Shown piece by piece: positions 53,043 to 64,000 of a DNA stretch of 64,000 nucleotides (positions are counted from its first letter, which is position 1; each line of letters starts with the position of its first letter). This stretch comes from Baylisascaris procyonis (Eukaryota > Nematoda > Chromadorea > Rhabditida > Ascarididae). Both the position numbers and the translations under genes were made by a program. The notes under the pieces were generated by a model. The model saw nothing but the letters and a program-made list of their open reading frames with translations. It did no database searches and had not been told where the DNA came from. The stretch is taken from positions 3,948,501 through 4,012,500 of the forward strand of contig JAZARR010000230.1 of NCBI GenBank assembly GCA_037389465.1, written 5' to 3'.

Positions 53043-53259
53043 CACACTGATGTTTAAAGTTTGTTTTAAGTTAGAAGAGGATTCGGTAGTCAGTCATATC
53101 AACATGCTATGTATTTAAAAGAGGCGGTGCTATGTATTTAAAAGAATTGAACTCTAGAATGTTAATAAACGATAGGAAGTACCAAAAGACATTATGGATC
53201 GATGCTTACTTTTTCCCATCATTCATTTCATGCCCACTGTGAAATTTCTCATCGAAATC
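50767..53259. other. Intergenic AT-rich DNA
   Basis: About 2.5 kb without a convincing gene. Short open frames (51587-51829 plus, 52287-52469 minus and others) are hydrophobic or low-complexity and show no motif. It contains the TA array at 52966-53037. Confidence 0.5.
52966..53037. repeat. (TA)n array, intergenic
   Basis: About 72 bases of TA repeats ending in TATGTATGCACAC. It lies about 220 bases beyond the 3' end of the minus-strand open frame at 53260-53760. Confidence 0.96.
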
Positions 53260-53760
53260 TTAGAACGCAGTATACGAAGGAGCGGTTAATCGTTTCGCTA
53301 AGGTGATAGAATTGGTGGCATTAGGTGTCGATTCAACTAATAATTTGGTATATGGAAAATACTGCTCAATCTTCTCATATAGCTCACATGATAACAATTT
53401 AATATGAATGTAGATATGATGCAGTGACGAGTTCCACAGATGTGACAATGCCGGCATTAAAAATTCATCAACATTAGCTATGCAACAATACGGATTTGGA
53501 AGGGAAGGGGAGATCGCTAACTTTTCGAATCGATGGATTGTGAGGAATGACCTCAACACAGAAGTCTTATAATCACGATTTGATTTAGGTCTTAAGAGTG
53601 GAGATTGAGAGACTGCGCAAGAGTTGACGTTTTGAGGAGCGAACGTGGTAGAGCCTAAAGGATTAGTGCTCATTTCCAACGTAACTTTCGTCGCATTAAC
53701 AGATACGTCAACGAGCGCAGCGTTAAACGAATTGGCAAAATAAAAGACTGGCTGGCTCAT
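53260..53760 (-). CDS. Hypothetical protein or exon, 166 codons
   Basis: I do not recognise this frame. It is the longest clean open frame in the intergenic region. It starts MSQPVFYFANSFNAALVDVS and ends LTAPSYTAF, with mixed, protein-like composition and little low complexity; segments include RPKSNRDYKTSVLRSFLTIH and SHLWNSSLHHIYIHIKLLS. There is no signal peptide or clear membrane span. An in-frame stop lies four codons upstream of the ATG, so this is either a small single-exon gene or the last exon of a minus-strand gene with a splice acceptor close by. Another minus-strand open segment at 55456-55738 could belong to the same gene, but that one ends in its own stop. Function is unknown. 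Confidence 0.42.
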   Translation of the reverse strand: MSQPVFYFANSFNAALVDVSVNATKVTLEMSTNPLGSTTFAPQNVNSCAVSQSPLLRPKSNRDYKTSVLRSFLTIHRFEKLAISPSLPNPYCCIANVDEFLMPALSHLWNSSLHHIYIHIKLLSCELYEKIEQYFPYTKLLVESTPNATNSITLAKRLTAPSYTAF

Positions 53761-55455
53761 CAGGTAATCTCATACTTTTACTCCTACTTTCTTACTACTT
53801 AAACTTTAAAAAACCTTTAGAACTTTGCTTTAATTTAAATAATAATAGAAGTTTGATAGCGAGAATTCTTTGCATGATGTGTAAATCATTATATCTTATC
53901 ATAATCGTACTTTTATGTTTTTCTTGCTTATTTTATTTTCCTTTTTTTTCTTCTAAAACGGTTATTTTTAACAATAATTTTATTACGTATGGGGGGGGGC
54001 TGTATTATTTATATGGATTTATTTGTTTAGTGTTCTATTGAAAGATAATAATAATAATGAATCAAATAATCAACTGAAATGAAAAAATTATTCTCTTTGT
54101 TCCTAAGCAGATAATAAGGCATCATTGCTATTTGAAGGGTCTTATCTATGAAGGGAAGACATCTCTTCCACTTTAGGGAACTACTTTCTTCAATTCATAT
54201 CTCTGCATATATGGCTCTATATTTGTGCTTGCGTATGTGACTATTACCTCGGCTTTATTTTTTGATATTCTGGTCTCAATAAAGGTACGCCAGAATTGGT
54301 TAGGGACTAACAAGCCTATTTATAATAGTAGGCTTTTAATGATGCAAATTAGGGCTCTCAGGTTCCGTCAGAGGCAGAGGGAGGGGAAAGCTTAAAGCCA
54401 CGTTCCAGCAAAAAGCAAAATTCGTTCGTTTTTGTGGTCTACACTACAGATCATTATGTGAAGGTAGGTGCGGTTTAATATTCTAAAATGTCCTGCTTCA
54501 TCCACTCTGAACGGCTATATAGTAGAACTTCCTGTTCACGATCTACCCCCTTTACTGAATAAGAAAATCCTTTTTGATGTAGACACAGTCTCTTTAGAAT
54601 TTTATATAAAATATCATATATACTCATAACCTTTATTTGCACTGATATTCTACTGCTTAAATTTAATGAGCAACTATTTAAATGCCGTCACTTGTTTCTA
54701 TAGATGTCAAAATTTTTTCTCACGAATATGTGCCCGTTGCCTATCACAACTCTAAAGATCGAGTGTATCCATGAAAATCGTCTTTATTTTTAAAGCCACA
54801 TTTCCACAATATGCAATACTGCGATTTTTTAAAAAAAAAGAAAAGCTGCGAAAAAATTGATTTGCATATTTTATTATTTTCGTCAAACAGAAGAAAATCA
54901 CTTCGAGAAAAATATATTTAACGATAATATGATTAAGTGTTCTTAACAGTGCTATCAATGAAAATCGTAGTCGAAATTATATTTTATCGTTAAATCCATT
55001 TTACATCGTTTTTGGCAATCAAAAATTAAACATTTTTGAGAATTATAACGGTTTTTTTTTTACTATTTCTATTTCTTTGTTGCTGCATCTTCTTTTATTA
55101 CGGCCATATTGCCTCGTGTTAAATTTTACTTTCTATTTTTCTAAATTATTTAATTTTCATTCTTTTTATAAATGAAATGTTCCAAATGAAATTTTTTGAA
55201 AATAAAGTCAATGACAAAAATAATTCGATAGAAATGTATCATTTTATCGTATCTCGTTAATTATATTTATTAAGCGACTCTTTTTCCTCATAATATCTTC
55301 ATAAGAAATTTCTCGAGGGATTAATTGTTTTCAAAGTAAAATTCTTCATTGCTATTCTCTTCATCATCGATGTAAATAGATAGATTTTTTTAGCGTGATT
55401 ATATGCAATTCTTGTTAATTCATCAAAAAATTTATGAAAGGGAATTATTTAGGAA
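53761..55455. other. AT-rich intergenic or intronic DNA
   Basis: About 1.7 kb with a poly-G run near 53990 and no credible open frame. If the two flanking minus-strand segments belong to one gene, this would be intron; nothing in it decides the matter. Confidence 0.4.
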
Positions 55456-55738
55456 TTATTTGCAAATCTTTTTCGCCTGGTATTCACATTCACTTAGACA
55501 ATAGTGTGGAGGCACGATGAAGTGTGTATATAAGTTTTCCAGTGTATGTGCTGGGAAATGTTCTATCATTATAATGGGAAAGGCTAGAGAGGTGTGCGAA
55601 AATTGACTCGTATTTAGCTGCGAAATTGATGAGTTAGTTTTAATAATCTCAATACCTTCGAAAGTCTCATTTTCCCACTGAATATACACCATTAAAGTTG
55701 ATGTTGCTGAAGTTTTGTAAGTATAACACGCTTGCTGC
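55456..55738 (-). CDS. Hypothetical terminal exon, minus strand
   Basis: On minus, a good 3' splice site TTTTCTTTCAG ends at about 55739 and an open frame runs to a stop at 55456 (about 94 codons). It includes KTSATSTLMVYIQWENETFE, SHTSLAFPIIMIEHFPAHTL and, at the end, FIVPPHYCLSECEYQAKKIC. Composition looks protein-like, with no known motif. The two Cys near the C-terminus (CLSEC) are notable. It may be the last exon of an undetected minus-strand gene whose earlier exons lie at higher coordinates, or a chance frame. I see no homology. Confidence 0.3.
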
Positions 55739-55739
55739 C

Positions 55740-58566
55740 TGAAAGAAAATATAATAAGCTTTCTCTTTGAGAGAAAATATAACATCGTTTTTATGTGTGA
55801 CGAATTTTCAAAACAATGCAAATCGTATCACAGTTTAGTTTGTACGTTTCTTTAATTATTTATTGTTATAGAAATATTTCATTCGCAAACATATTTTATG
55901 CAAAGTGATAATTCCAAAGTTGAACATAGCAATTAGCTGAACTCAAATTCAGAAATAATCTCAATTCGTTTATTATTTTTATTATACTTATAAAGTTAAT
56001 CGTTGAGTGGTTCATTGTTTCGTTGAGTTTATTTGGCAACGTGTGCTCATTCGAAAATACATTCACTCATCTATCGAATAATATATGCAAAATTAGTCGA
56101 TAATTTAAAAAAAAAAAAGACCGAAAATGAGAAAATGAGCAATCTCTGTATGGATTTTTCTATTCCATTTTTAATTCTGAGGAATTTAGATTTTTTTCTG
56201 AGGAATTTAAAAAAAAATTTATTGACGATGAAATGAGCAGCATACGAAAAATTCGGATTGCAGTTCCCTAGGAAGATTTTTTCTACTTTAGAGGAGATGT
56301 TTTGCTTTTTATTATTTTCGAATTCGCATATCTTAGAAATTAGATTTCAAATTGCAAGTAAATGAAGATATATTTGAGCATATTTAAGTATGAATCGAAT
56401 ATGATTTCTGGCATCACTTAAAAGAGGAATAAAAAGGAAGAGGAGAGGCCTATTCATCTATAGTGTCAAAAAATGGATTGTTGAATATGCTCATTTTATT
56501 TAGGCTATTCGGAAGTTGAGTTTAATTTTTTCGTTGCAATGAATAGTTCGATGTTTTTTTTTTTTTTAATGGAAATCATTTGCTTATTGCCGCAAATCCT
56601 GTCAATCCTGCATATAATAAATTGTTAATAAGTAATTTTTGCTTGCAAAGAGATCATTGAGCATTCTAAAGAACACAATATAATTATACAATGAAATTTT
56701 GGGGTATGCATAGTGATGAAACCCCAATTGACATCAACTCATATAAAGATTACTCGCGTGCGCCATATTGCAATATGCCGACAACCCTTTGCTATATTTT
56801 TGTCAATGCTATTCATTTCATATTTCAGTTAGTCTAAAAATCTTATAAGATAGAAATGAATTTAGGTTTATAAAAAGTTTCAATTTTAAACAATTCAATG
56901 AAGAACTTAAGTGAGCAGGTGACCTTTCATTCATCTATCCAAAATCAAATATTCATAGAGTGAAAAGCATTTTTGAATTATTATATGGACACAAAAAAGG
57001 TGCGAAATGTCACCAGGTTGAAAATAATTGAGTGGACATTATCACTAAAATACAAAAAGATTAGTAAAGTATTTGTAAAATGAGAGAAAATAAGCCTCAG
57101 CTAAGATGTTATTTTAAAAAATTGATATTTATAAATACGATTTATATACTCAGTGATTTTATTTTTGGCCACAGCAGATTGTAAGTGTATTTTTATCACT
57201 GAATGGACATTCACTTTTTTATTTTTCTATTACTTTTTCGCCAAACTTTATTATTTTCAGTAAAAATAAAAATCATAATTGATGTGGTATAAAATTGATT
57301 CCCAAATTAATTAACGAATTCTTAAAATTAATCCTATTTATGAAGATGGGTCTAAATGAGTAAATAAGAGAAATTTTATAAGAAAAAAAGTTGATTCTTT
57401 TTTCATTGTTTTTTGATATATCATCGATTTTCTCTAGTTCAATATTATTCAGAAGGAATTGAGAGTTGTTATTTGCGAAAGTCGAAATTTCTCGCAATTT
57501 TCAAATATTTACATTCGCAGTCTATAGTTTTACAATAGAAATACGCAATTATCCAATGAGAAAACATCGAAATAAATAATCATTGTGTAATGCAATAAAA
57601 GTCGAAGTTGATTCGATGGAATTTAGGGTTTATTGTATATTTTATATTTTCTTGAAGTTGATGCTCTTCTATTATCATAGAAGCCCACAAAATTTTTTCA
57701 ATTTTCGTTTATATTAAGCACTACTTTTATTCAAAGAATAGTGACCTTCCATAGAATCTTAGCTTTATAACCTAAATCGGTAGATAAAAAGTAACTAATG
57801 CATCTCTACAGTGATCGAATTTGTTATGGAAAAACACATCGTTTCTTGTTATAAATTTATCTTCATTCTATATGGTAAATGATGTATAAATTTAGTCTAG
57901 TCGCTTCATTTAAATACTACCCACTTCCTGTTGATCAAAAGAGCGTCGTTTTGATGTTTGATCTCTACCGCTTTAATTTGCATAATATATTTGGCAATGT
58001 TCGATGTGGATAGTCGATGGAAAGGGTGGTCGGCAAACTGCAAATGCGAAAGCTAAAATCAATGCAATCAATAAAAAGCTGCAACAGTTGAGCGCATCAC
58101 GAAGCCCGTTTATGCAAATTTGGTATGATTGACGAAAAGATTCATCACTCTTTGCTCGCCTCTATTGAATGGTGAGCAGAAGGAGATAATAGTTTACAAT
58201 GGGCAACATCCAGCAGCATAAGCGAACGTAACGTAACGTATTTCATTATTTCTTAGTACCCCATAAATATTTTTTTGAAGGAACACTTTTTGACGCATAA
58301 GTGGTTGTATATTACGGGGCAAAAAGGAATAGGAACGAGAAATGTTTGCCTTTACAGGTATCATTTGTTCGAAAATCATGCCGATCACAGTTTCGGTACA
58401 AATTCATATCACTTTTTGCATTTCCTTTTCGAAAAGTTATACAACATCGAAAAGTTGGAATACATCGAGGCACAAATTTTCGACACATTTGTTCAGTGGT
58501 GAGAGGAAGTGAGGAAGAGAGGGGAAGGCGAAGGGACGATACGTACGCTTATAGTTTGTAGGATGA
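55740..58566. other. Intergenic AT-rich DNA downstream of GPCR
   Basis: About 2.8 kb, very AT-rich, with poly-A and poly-T runs and no open frame I can support. It should contain the 3'-UTR of the minus-strand GPCR at its right end; no clear AATAAA on that strand was identified. Confidence 0.45.
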
Positions 58567-61500
58567 TTAGAGGTACGTGACTCCATTCGGATCGTTTGTT
58601 TCGGTTGCAGTTCTGAACTGCAATAGAGATTCGGATTCTGCATTACTTAGCGCATCGTCTTCACCGCTACCGAGATGAATATCCACTGTATCTTGTTCTG
58701 CAGCGATTGCATCTTTGTCGACTATCGAAGGCACTGGCATAGTTCGATGCGAATCTGCATCGCTAATTGGCACACCAATAGCAGCTGGTCGTGCGGTATT
58801 TCCGTCAACGATTGCCGTTGAACCGATTGCGGTCGGGACACGTCTTATGATTGACTTGAGACGGCTACGATTTGCATAGGTTGCCTTGAAGCAAGGAAAT
58901 TTTTGTAGAAATGTGACTCTATAGTCTTGTGAGCATGCACAAAACACATAAAATTGTGATGCATGATTGGTGATCTCGAGCAAATTGGCCACTGCTCGAA
59001 ATATTTGATAGTCGACGCGTTGTTTTACCGTTTCATTGATGAATAGCAAGTTGATGGCAGCCGGGATATTACATATGAAGAACATAGCGACAATTCCACC
59101 AAGAATATAGACGAGTGTATCGTCTTTACTATTTGCTGTGTTGTCTTTACGATTCGTTAATCGTGCGAACATCTTTTGCCGTTTACGAAATGCCGTCATT
59201 ATTTGAACGTTGAGCACCGATAAGATTAATATAGGTGCAAACCTTAGCACTCCTTCGCGTGTCCACTTGTATACCTATAAGACCAATTAGTGTATTTATA
59301 TGACGCTTGAAATAACAACAACGAATTTTTGTTGTTATAAATATAAAATAACAACGAAATAATAAAATATGTAAAAATAGAAATAAGAGTGAGGAACGCA
59401 TAATGAAGCTGCCCTAGAAACTTTGATTTTTGTAGTGAAATATTTCTCATTAGGTCTATAGAGATATAAATAATTCAGAAAAAAAAAATATTCTATTGGG
59501 TTTTTGGAACATTTCAATAATAAGCGTATAGAATTGAAGATATGTAACTTGCTTATAGCATCAATGAAATAATCGTTTCACTAACACAGCGAATGAATCG
59601 ATATCCTTTGAAGTGTTTCTCAAGAAAATATCGATTAAATAAGCGAAGAATTTTTTCTAGTGGCATAAAAAATTGCAACAGCGATAGACGCTGATTTGAT
59701 AGATGGGCAAATTAGTTGTGGATCAATATCTTTGATATAATAGAGTGAAGAGATACTTTGCAAGCATTTATTCGATGAATTAAAACCTCATGGGCTAATA
59801 ATTCAAGATTCATACGATGTCTTTAATAGATGCGCACATGAACGTTTTATCGGTGAGTTGTAACTATTGATTTAGACTACAAATATCACTTCAGCAATCA
59901 GCGTTCACTGCGAAAATAGCAGTATTGTTTTGCAAAGAGTATGTGGATTTTCTCGTAGGATTTGCAGTTAGATTATTGAACCATCACTGGACTGACTTGC
60001 GTGACGCAATGTACTAAAATGGGGCATTTGAACGCTACGTTTCGCCTTCCTCTATCATCGAGGTAAACTATCCCTCAGCTGAAATCGGATTTCCATAAAA
60101 CAGTCATCTATTGAGTATTGGTTCGGAGAAATCCTTATCAGTATTTGTCAGTTGGCTGTTATTAGTGATCTCATAGATTGAAGTATGCGGTCACTATTCG
60201 ACAAAATAGTGACCTGTGGCAATGGTCAGCAATAAAAAGCTAATCTAAGTTGAGTGTTAATGATCTCAAATTCAATGTCTTATAAAGATTTCATTAGGTA
60301 CATCGAGTAAATGATGGCTGAACTTTGAGCAGTGTTAAAGGATAATGCTAATTTTATTAGGTATTTATATACAGTGATTTGTTGCCCTTGAAATTCAGGT
60401 AGTGCTTCACAAGACGCACCAGGTCATGCGATGCCCTTTGACCTTTAAGATTTCGGGGAGGCCTTGCCACCGTCTTTAGCAGTTGACAAGATAGAAAGCC
60501 TTGAATTTACTTACTTAGTTAATGAGAGAGAAATAAGCAGTAATGAACGAACCATTTAGAAAGTAATTCATATATTTGAAAGTGTTTGTAGTGCTGAATA
60601 GAACATCTCAACCTATTACCCATCTCTAATGGGTTAGCAGCGTTCAGTCAGGTTTACTTGATGGCTTTAGGCAGTTATTCAAGAATATATTGGTATTCTT
60701 TAGGCATTAGATTAGATGAATGAGACGAGGCTGCTAAATTGCTTGCATAGCTCAAGTTTGTTTTATTTTCACAAGTTTTTATGGTTAACCGATCGACGAA
60801 TGGTTGCGTTAAATATAATTAAAATTTATAGTTTTTTTTTTTTGTTGCATTTATCATTGACTTTTGCAAGTTTCTATTTGCACTAGTTGTAACAACATTG
60901 TATGTGTTTGTGTATTTCCGTCTATCTATCGAATGATCTCAATTCAATAAGCACTAAAATCAGCGCTGTGAAATTTGATGAGAATAATAAACGCTATAGG
61001 ATGATCTCATATTTTATTGTTCAAAATAATCCATTAACTTCGAAAAGACATAAAATTTTTGTATCGCCATAAAATTTGCATATGTTATATATTGGCCAGT
61101 TTTCTGTTTTATAGTGGTTGGCTCAGAGAAATGTTGAATTGTATAAGCGAGCACTACAACGAAGATATCGAAAATATTATTGTACTTATTTTATTATTTT
61201 TTGAAGTTAATTAATGAGGTGGATGAAATATCAAAGCGCATATCATATCGGGTTCTTTGCTCTACTTTATCAGTTATTTATCAGTCTTATTGCTTACTTG
61301 TTTTTTAAATAATTTTATTGTTAAACAATGATAAAATTAGAATAACTTTTAATAAATTTCAATTATATTTGAAGCGATTCACTGATTTCATTTCATTTTG
61401 TGCATTTTGGTGTAATCTTTTAATTTCTCTAGTTTGCAACACTCTTTGTATTCTAAACAATCGTTGAAAAATTAAATTTAAAGTTGGAGGTACTGCTGAA

Positions 61501-64000
61501 TTTCTTCAATTTATATATTGCTTTCCTCTTATATTATTATGGTTTAGTTTTTCTTTATTGAATCATTTCTGAAGAAGATTAAATTGTAATTGAAGAAACT
61601 ATAGACGTGAAATTCGATGTCTATAATCTGTAACATTAGATTAGTTGAGTTGATTTGTTGCGCGACTCTAATTTCTTGAATATTTGAGGTGAAATTTCTC
61701 TGTCGGGGATTGTTATTAAGAAAGGAAAATGGAGATGGCCTGTCAAGCCATTGTTGGTTGATCGAGGAAAGTAGAAATAATTTATCAACAAATTGAGCAT
61801 TTCAATAGCAATATTTGAGAATTTTGAAAGTGGCTGTTCTTTTGAGAAGAGTATCCTCATTGTTTCGATTCAAAGTTAAAATATGCATATGCCTAAAAAT
61901 GTGCATTTCTTTTGCTAGATATTTACCGTTCTCAAGTAATTTCACTCAATTTCCGCTCGTCTGTCCTCATAATATCTTTTTCCGACCATAGTAGCTAGAG
62001 CTAACTTAAATTAGCTCTAGCTATGGTTAGCTATGGTTCCAGAATAAAGCATACTCGAAGTATGGAAATACAATTGTGGATTTGCTAATGGATTGAAAGT
62101 TATTAGTTACAAGTTCCTTAATTGTAAATTTTTTTTCGCTGTCGGCATTATTTTACTCGAAAGCGAATATTCCTTTCAAGTGGGTGTATTTCAGTGTGAA
62201 GGATGCTAGAAATATAAGTGCAAATCTCATTGGTCCTTTGGGATATTTTCTGGTGTCTTATGTTTTCACGCAGAAAAAAATTTTAATGCTTTTTTGGCAA
62301 GTTTAAAATACTGAACGTTAAGTCTCAGTTATCTTGTTTCCACGTTTATAAGCCCTAGGGACTTGGAGCATTCACAGCTCTGTAAGATCGATTTAATACT
62401 TGAGGAGTAGTGAAGGGATGGGGGAGGGGAGGGGGAGAGGGGTAGAGGTGAAAGGAAAAAAGGGATGCGTAAAATCACCACTTTCAAAAAATTGCTCTAT
62501 GAGCTACGAGAAAAATAGCTTCGACATTATTTTCTTCGCCAAATATATTCTATGTGAATTAGCAAATCGTACTCAGAAGATGGCTGTTACAGACGTAAAA
62601 ATATGATAGTTGATGAAAGTAACGAATGGGTAATGATCTATGAACGATAGTTATTGGCGTATTGAATAGGTAAATAGGGTAAAGCAGATGTTTGATGATG
62701 TTATTGGCTTATTTGAAATAAATGCGCAAATGACGTAGAGAACTTTGTTTTATCTTTAAACTGTAAAAAATCTTTCAGATTCTTGTTATTTTTATACTTT
62801 TCTTTTCCTCGTCAGAAAAGATCAAGTCATCATAAAATTCCCGTTTCTTTGATAACTCGTCAATTTTTTTTTCAAAGAAAAAAAAACAAAAAAATTCACT
62901 AACTTTAAAATTTTAGAATCAAAATTTCAGAAGCGATACTTGCATGATTTTATTCAACAGCAGAGAGAAATTCGTATAGAGCTGTCGTTAGCATTCTGAT
63001 ACTAACTTATATATTTAAAGAGACTTGTGATTATAGCTATTTACCGAAGGAAATAATAGAGAAAGAAAGATAAATGGATTTCCTCTTGTTCTATAAATCG
63101 AGAAGAAAAACGTGAAAAGTGCACTGAGAAGAGGATTACAGATCGGTGGAACGTAAAAAATATTGAAAAGCATAGAAGTACCATTATAATAACGGATTTC
63201 TTTTTCCACTGATTTTTGAGAGGGAAATAGAGAGTAGTTTGATAAATAATTCGTCTAAGTTTCAAGAAGAGAGACCTATAATTGAAATACATTTTTTATA
63301 ATTTTTCCTTAAAAAATTTATAATTTTTTCATACAAGGTTTATGATTTTTCTCATTTTACTTTATTGTGCTTGTTGATTATTGCACTCATTTTTAACGAT
63401 TTACTTTTATGTATTCATTGTCACATTAAAAAGTAATGAAATATGAAGATTATATATGCCAACGAATTTACTTACAATAATCGAATTTCAGCATTTGTTG
63501 TTGTTTGGAAGTATGAAGTAAGTAAAGCAGACTCACCTGCCATTTTACTGTCTTTGAGGCTTCGCTATCGATTGCAGAGAAAATGGTAACACCGTTGAGG
63601 ATAGTGCGTTCGGTAACTGCATATCGGCCTATACCATACGGAATGTAGAGGAAACCAGGAATAATGTAAGCAGCAGCGATCGCCTTTGTGGCACGTTGAG
63701 GTGAATTCCACACGCGAAAGTGCATCGGAAAGACGATCGAAACAAACCGTTCCAAACTGAGTGCCACTACCACAAGAACACCAGTTGCAAGTGCCCAGTT
63801 GATTAATGAAAGCATAAAATGTGCCTGATAGATACCGTAGATACGTGACTGATTCAACGGAAGGCCGACACGTTGAACGATTTCCCCCGTAACGAATATC
63901 AGCACAAAAATCATACATAACAGATCGGCTACAGCCAATGCGCGCAAATACATATAGGAAACGGCACGTAGACGACGACTGGCCAACGTGATTAAATTGG
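58567..64000 (-). CDS. Class A (rhodopsin-like) GPCR, partial at right edge
   Basis: Seven-transmembrane receptor on the minus strand. Two exons are visible: 64000-63536 (runs off the window, ends KTVKWQ at donor GTGAGT) and 59274-58567 (acceptor TTATAG, 235 residues plus stop). The first gives the end of TM1 (NLITLASRRLRAVSY), TM2 (LRALAVADLLCMIFVLIFV), TM3 (NWALATGVLVVVALSLERF, with ERF in place of DRY) and TM4 (YIIPGFLYIPYGIG). The second gives TM5 (FAPILILSVLNVQIM), loop 3 (AFRKRQKMFARLTNRK), TM6 (ILGGIVAMFFICNIPAAINL), TM7 (LLEITNHASQFYVFCACSQD) and a long Ser/Asp/Glu-rich tail. The intron is about 4.3 kb and joins in phase. It is most like FMRFamide/peptide receptors of invertebrates; the ligand is unknown. 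The N-terminus and most of TM1 lie outside the window. Confidence 0.88.
59275..63535 (-). other. Large GPCR intron
   Basis: About 4.3 kb between the two visible GPCR exons, AT-rich. I see no coding exon within it; TM4, extracellular loop 2 and TM5 already join cleanly across it. It contains an imperfect hairpin at 61985-62027 and poly-T and poly-A runs near 60835 and 62875. Confidence 0.6.
61992..62023. repeat. Perfect 13-bp inverted repeat (hairpin)
   Basis: TAGCTAGAGCTAA at 61992-62004 pairs exactly with TTAGCTCTAGCTA at 62011-62023 across a 6-base loop. With a small bulge the arms extend outward through ACCATA/TATGGT. It lies inside the GPCR intron; function unknown. Confidence 0.85.

Overview
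This is an AT-rich animal nuclear DNA window, most likely from a nematode with an expanded, repeat-rich genome. Three spliced genes can be rebuilt from the sequence: a nucleoporin NUP214 (CAN/npp-14) homologue, a mitochondrial TCAIM-like protein and a class A G-protein-coupled receptor. Their 3' splice sites are short TTTCAG, TTTTAG, TTGCAG or TATAG boxes without long pyrimidine tracts, as is typical of nematodes. Introns reach about 4.3 kb, much longer than in Caenorhabditis. There is no sign of bacterial or viral gene organisation. The nematode assignment is inferred from gene families and splice-site style, not from a database search. Layout, left side (1-18.8 kb) is a graveyard of mobile elements. 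It opens with a six-copy 27-bp minisatellite (511-672). A decayed minus-strand Helitron follows (about 3384-6483) with Rep and Pif1-type helicase pieces, and a Ulp1/C48 protease-like segment (6434-7021) lies just upstream of it. A large inverted repeat spans about 8.4-18.8 kb. Each arm (about 8400-10463 and 17141-18797) carries an outer 51-bp tandem array and pieces of a Penelope-like retroelement (PLE) joined head to head. Between the arms lie a third PLE fragment in which a 5'-truncated LINE has landed with an 11-bp target duplication, unrecognised sequence, a degenerate minus-strand CR1-type LINE (about 13500-15772) and a long TA array. Right side (21.7-64 kb) holds the genes. The NUP214 homologue runs on the plus strand from 21702 to 41467; a 23-exon model keeps phase throughout and predicts 1399 residues: beta-propeller, coiled coil, Ser/Thr/Pro-rich linker and FG-rich tail. 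The TCAIM homologue runs on the plus strand from 43549 to 50550; ten in-phase exons predict 495 residues. After an intergenic region with two unrecognised minus-strand open segments, a minus-strand GPCR gene has its last exon at 58567-59274 and an earlier exon at 63536-64000, running off the right edge. Functionally, NUP214 sits on the cytoplasmic face of the nuclear pore and supports mRNA and protein export, the TCAIM-like product is expected in mitochondria and the GPCR at the cell surface. Nothing in the sequence links the three into one pathway. The most unusual structure is the large inverted PLE/tandem-array composite on the left.
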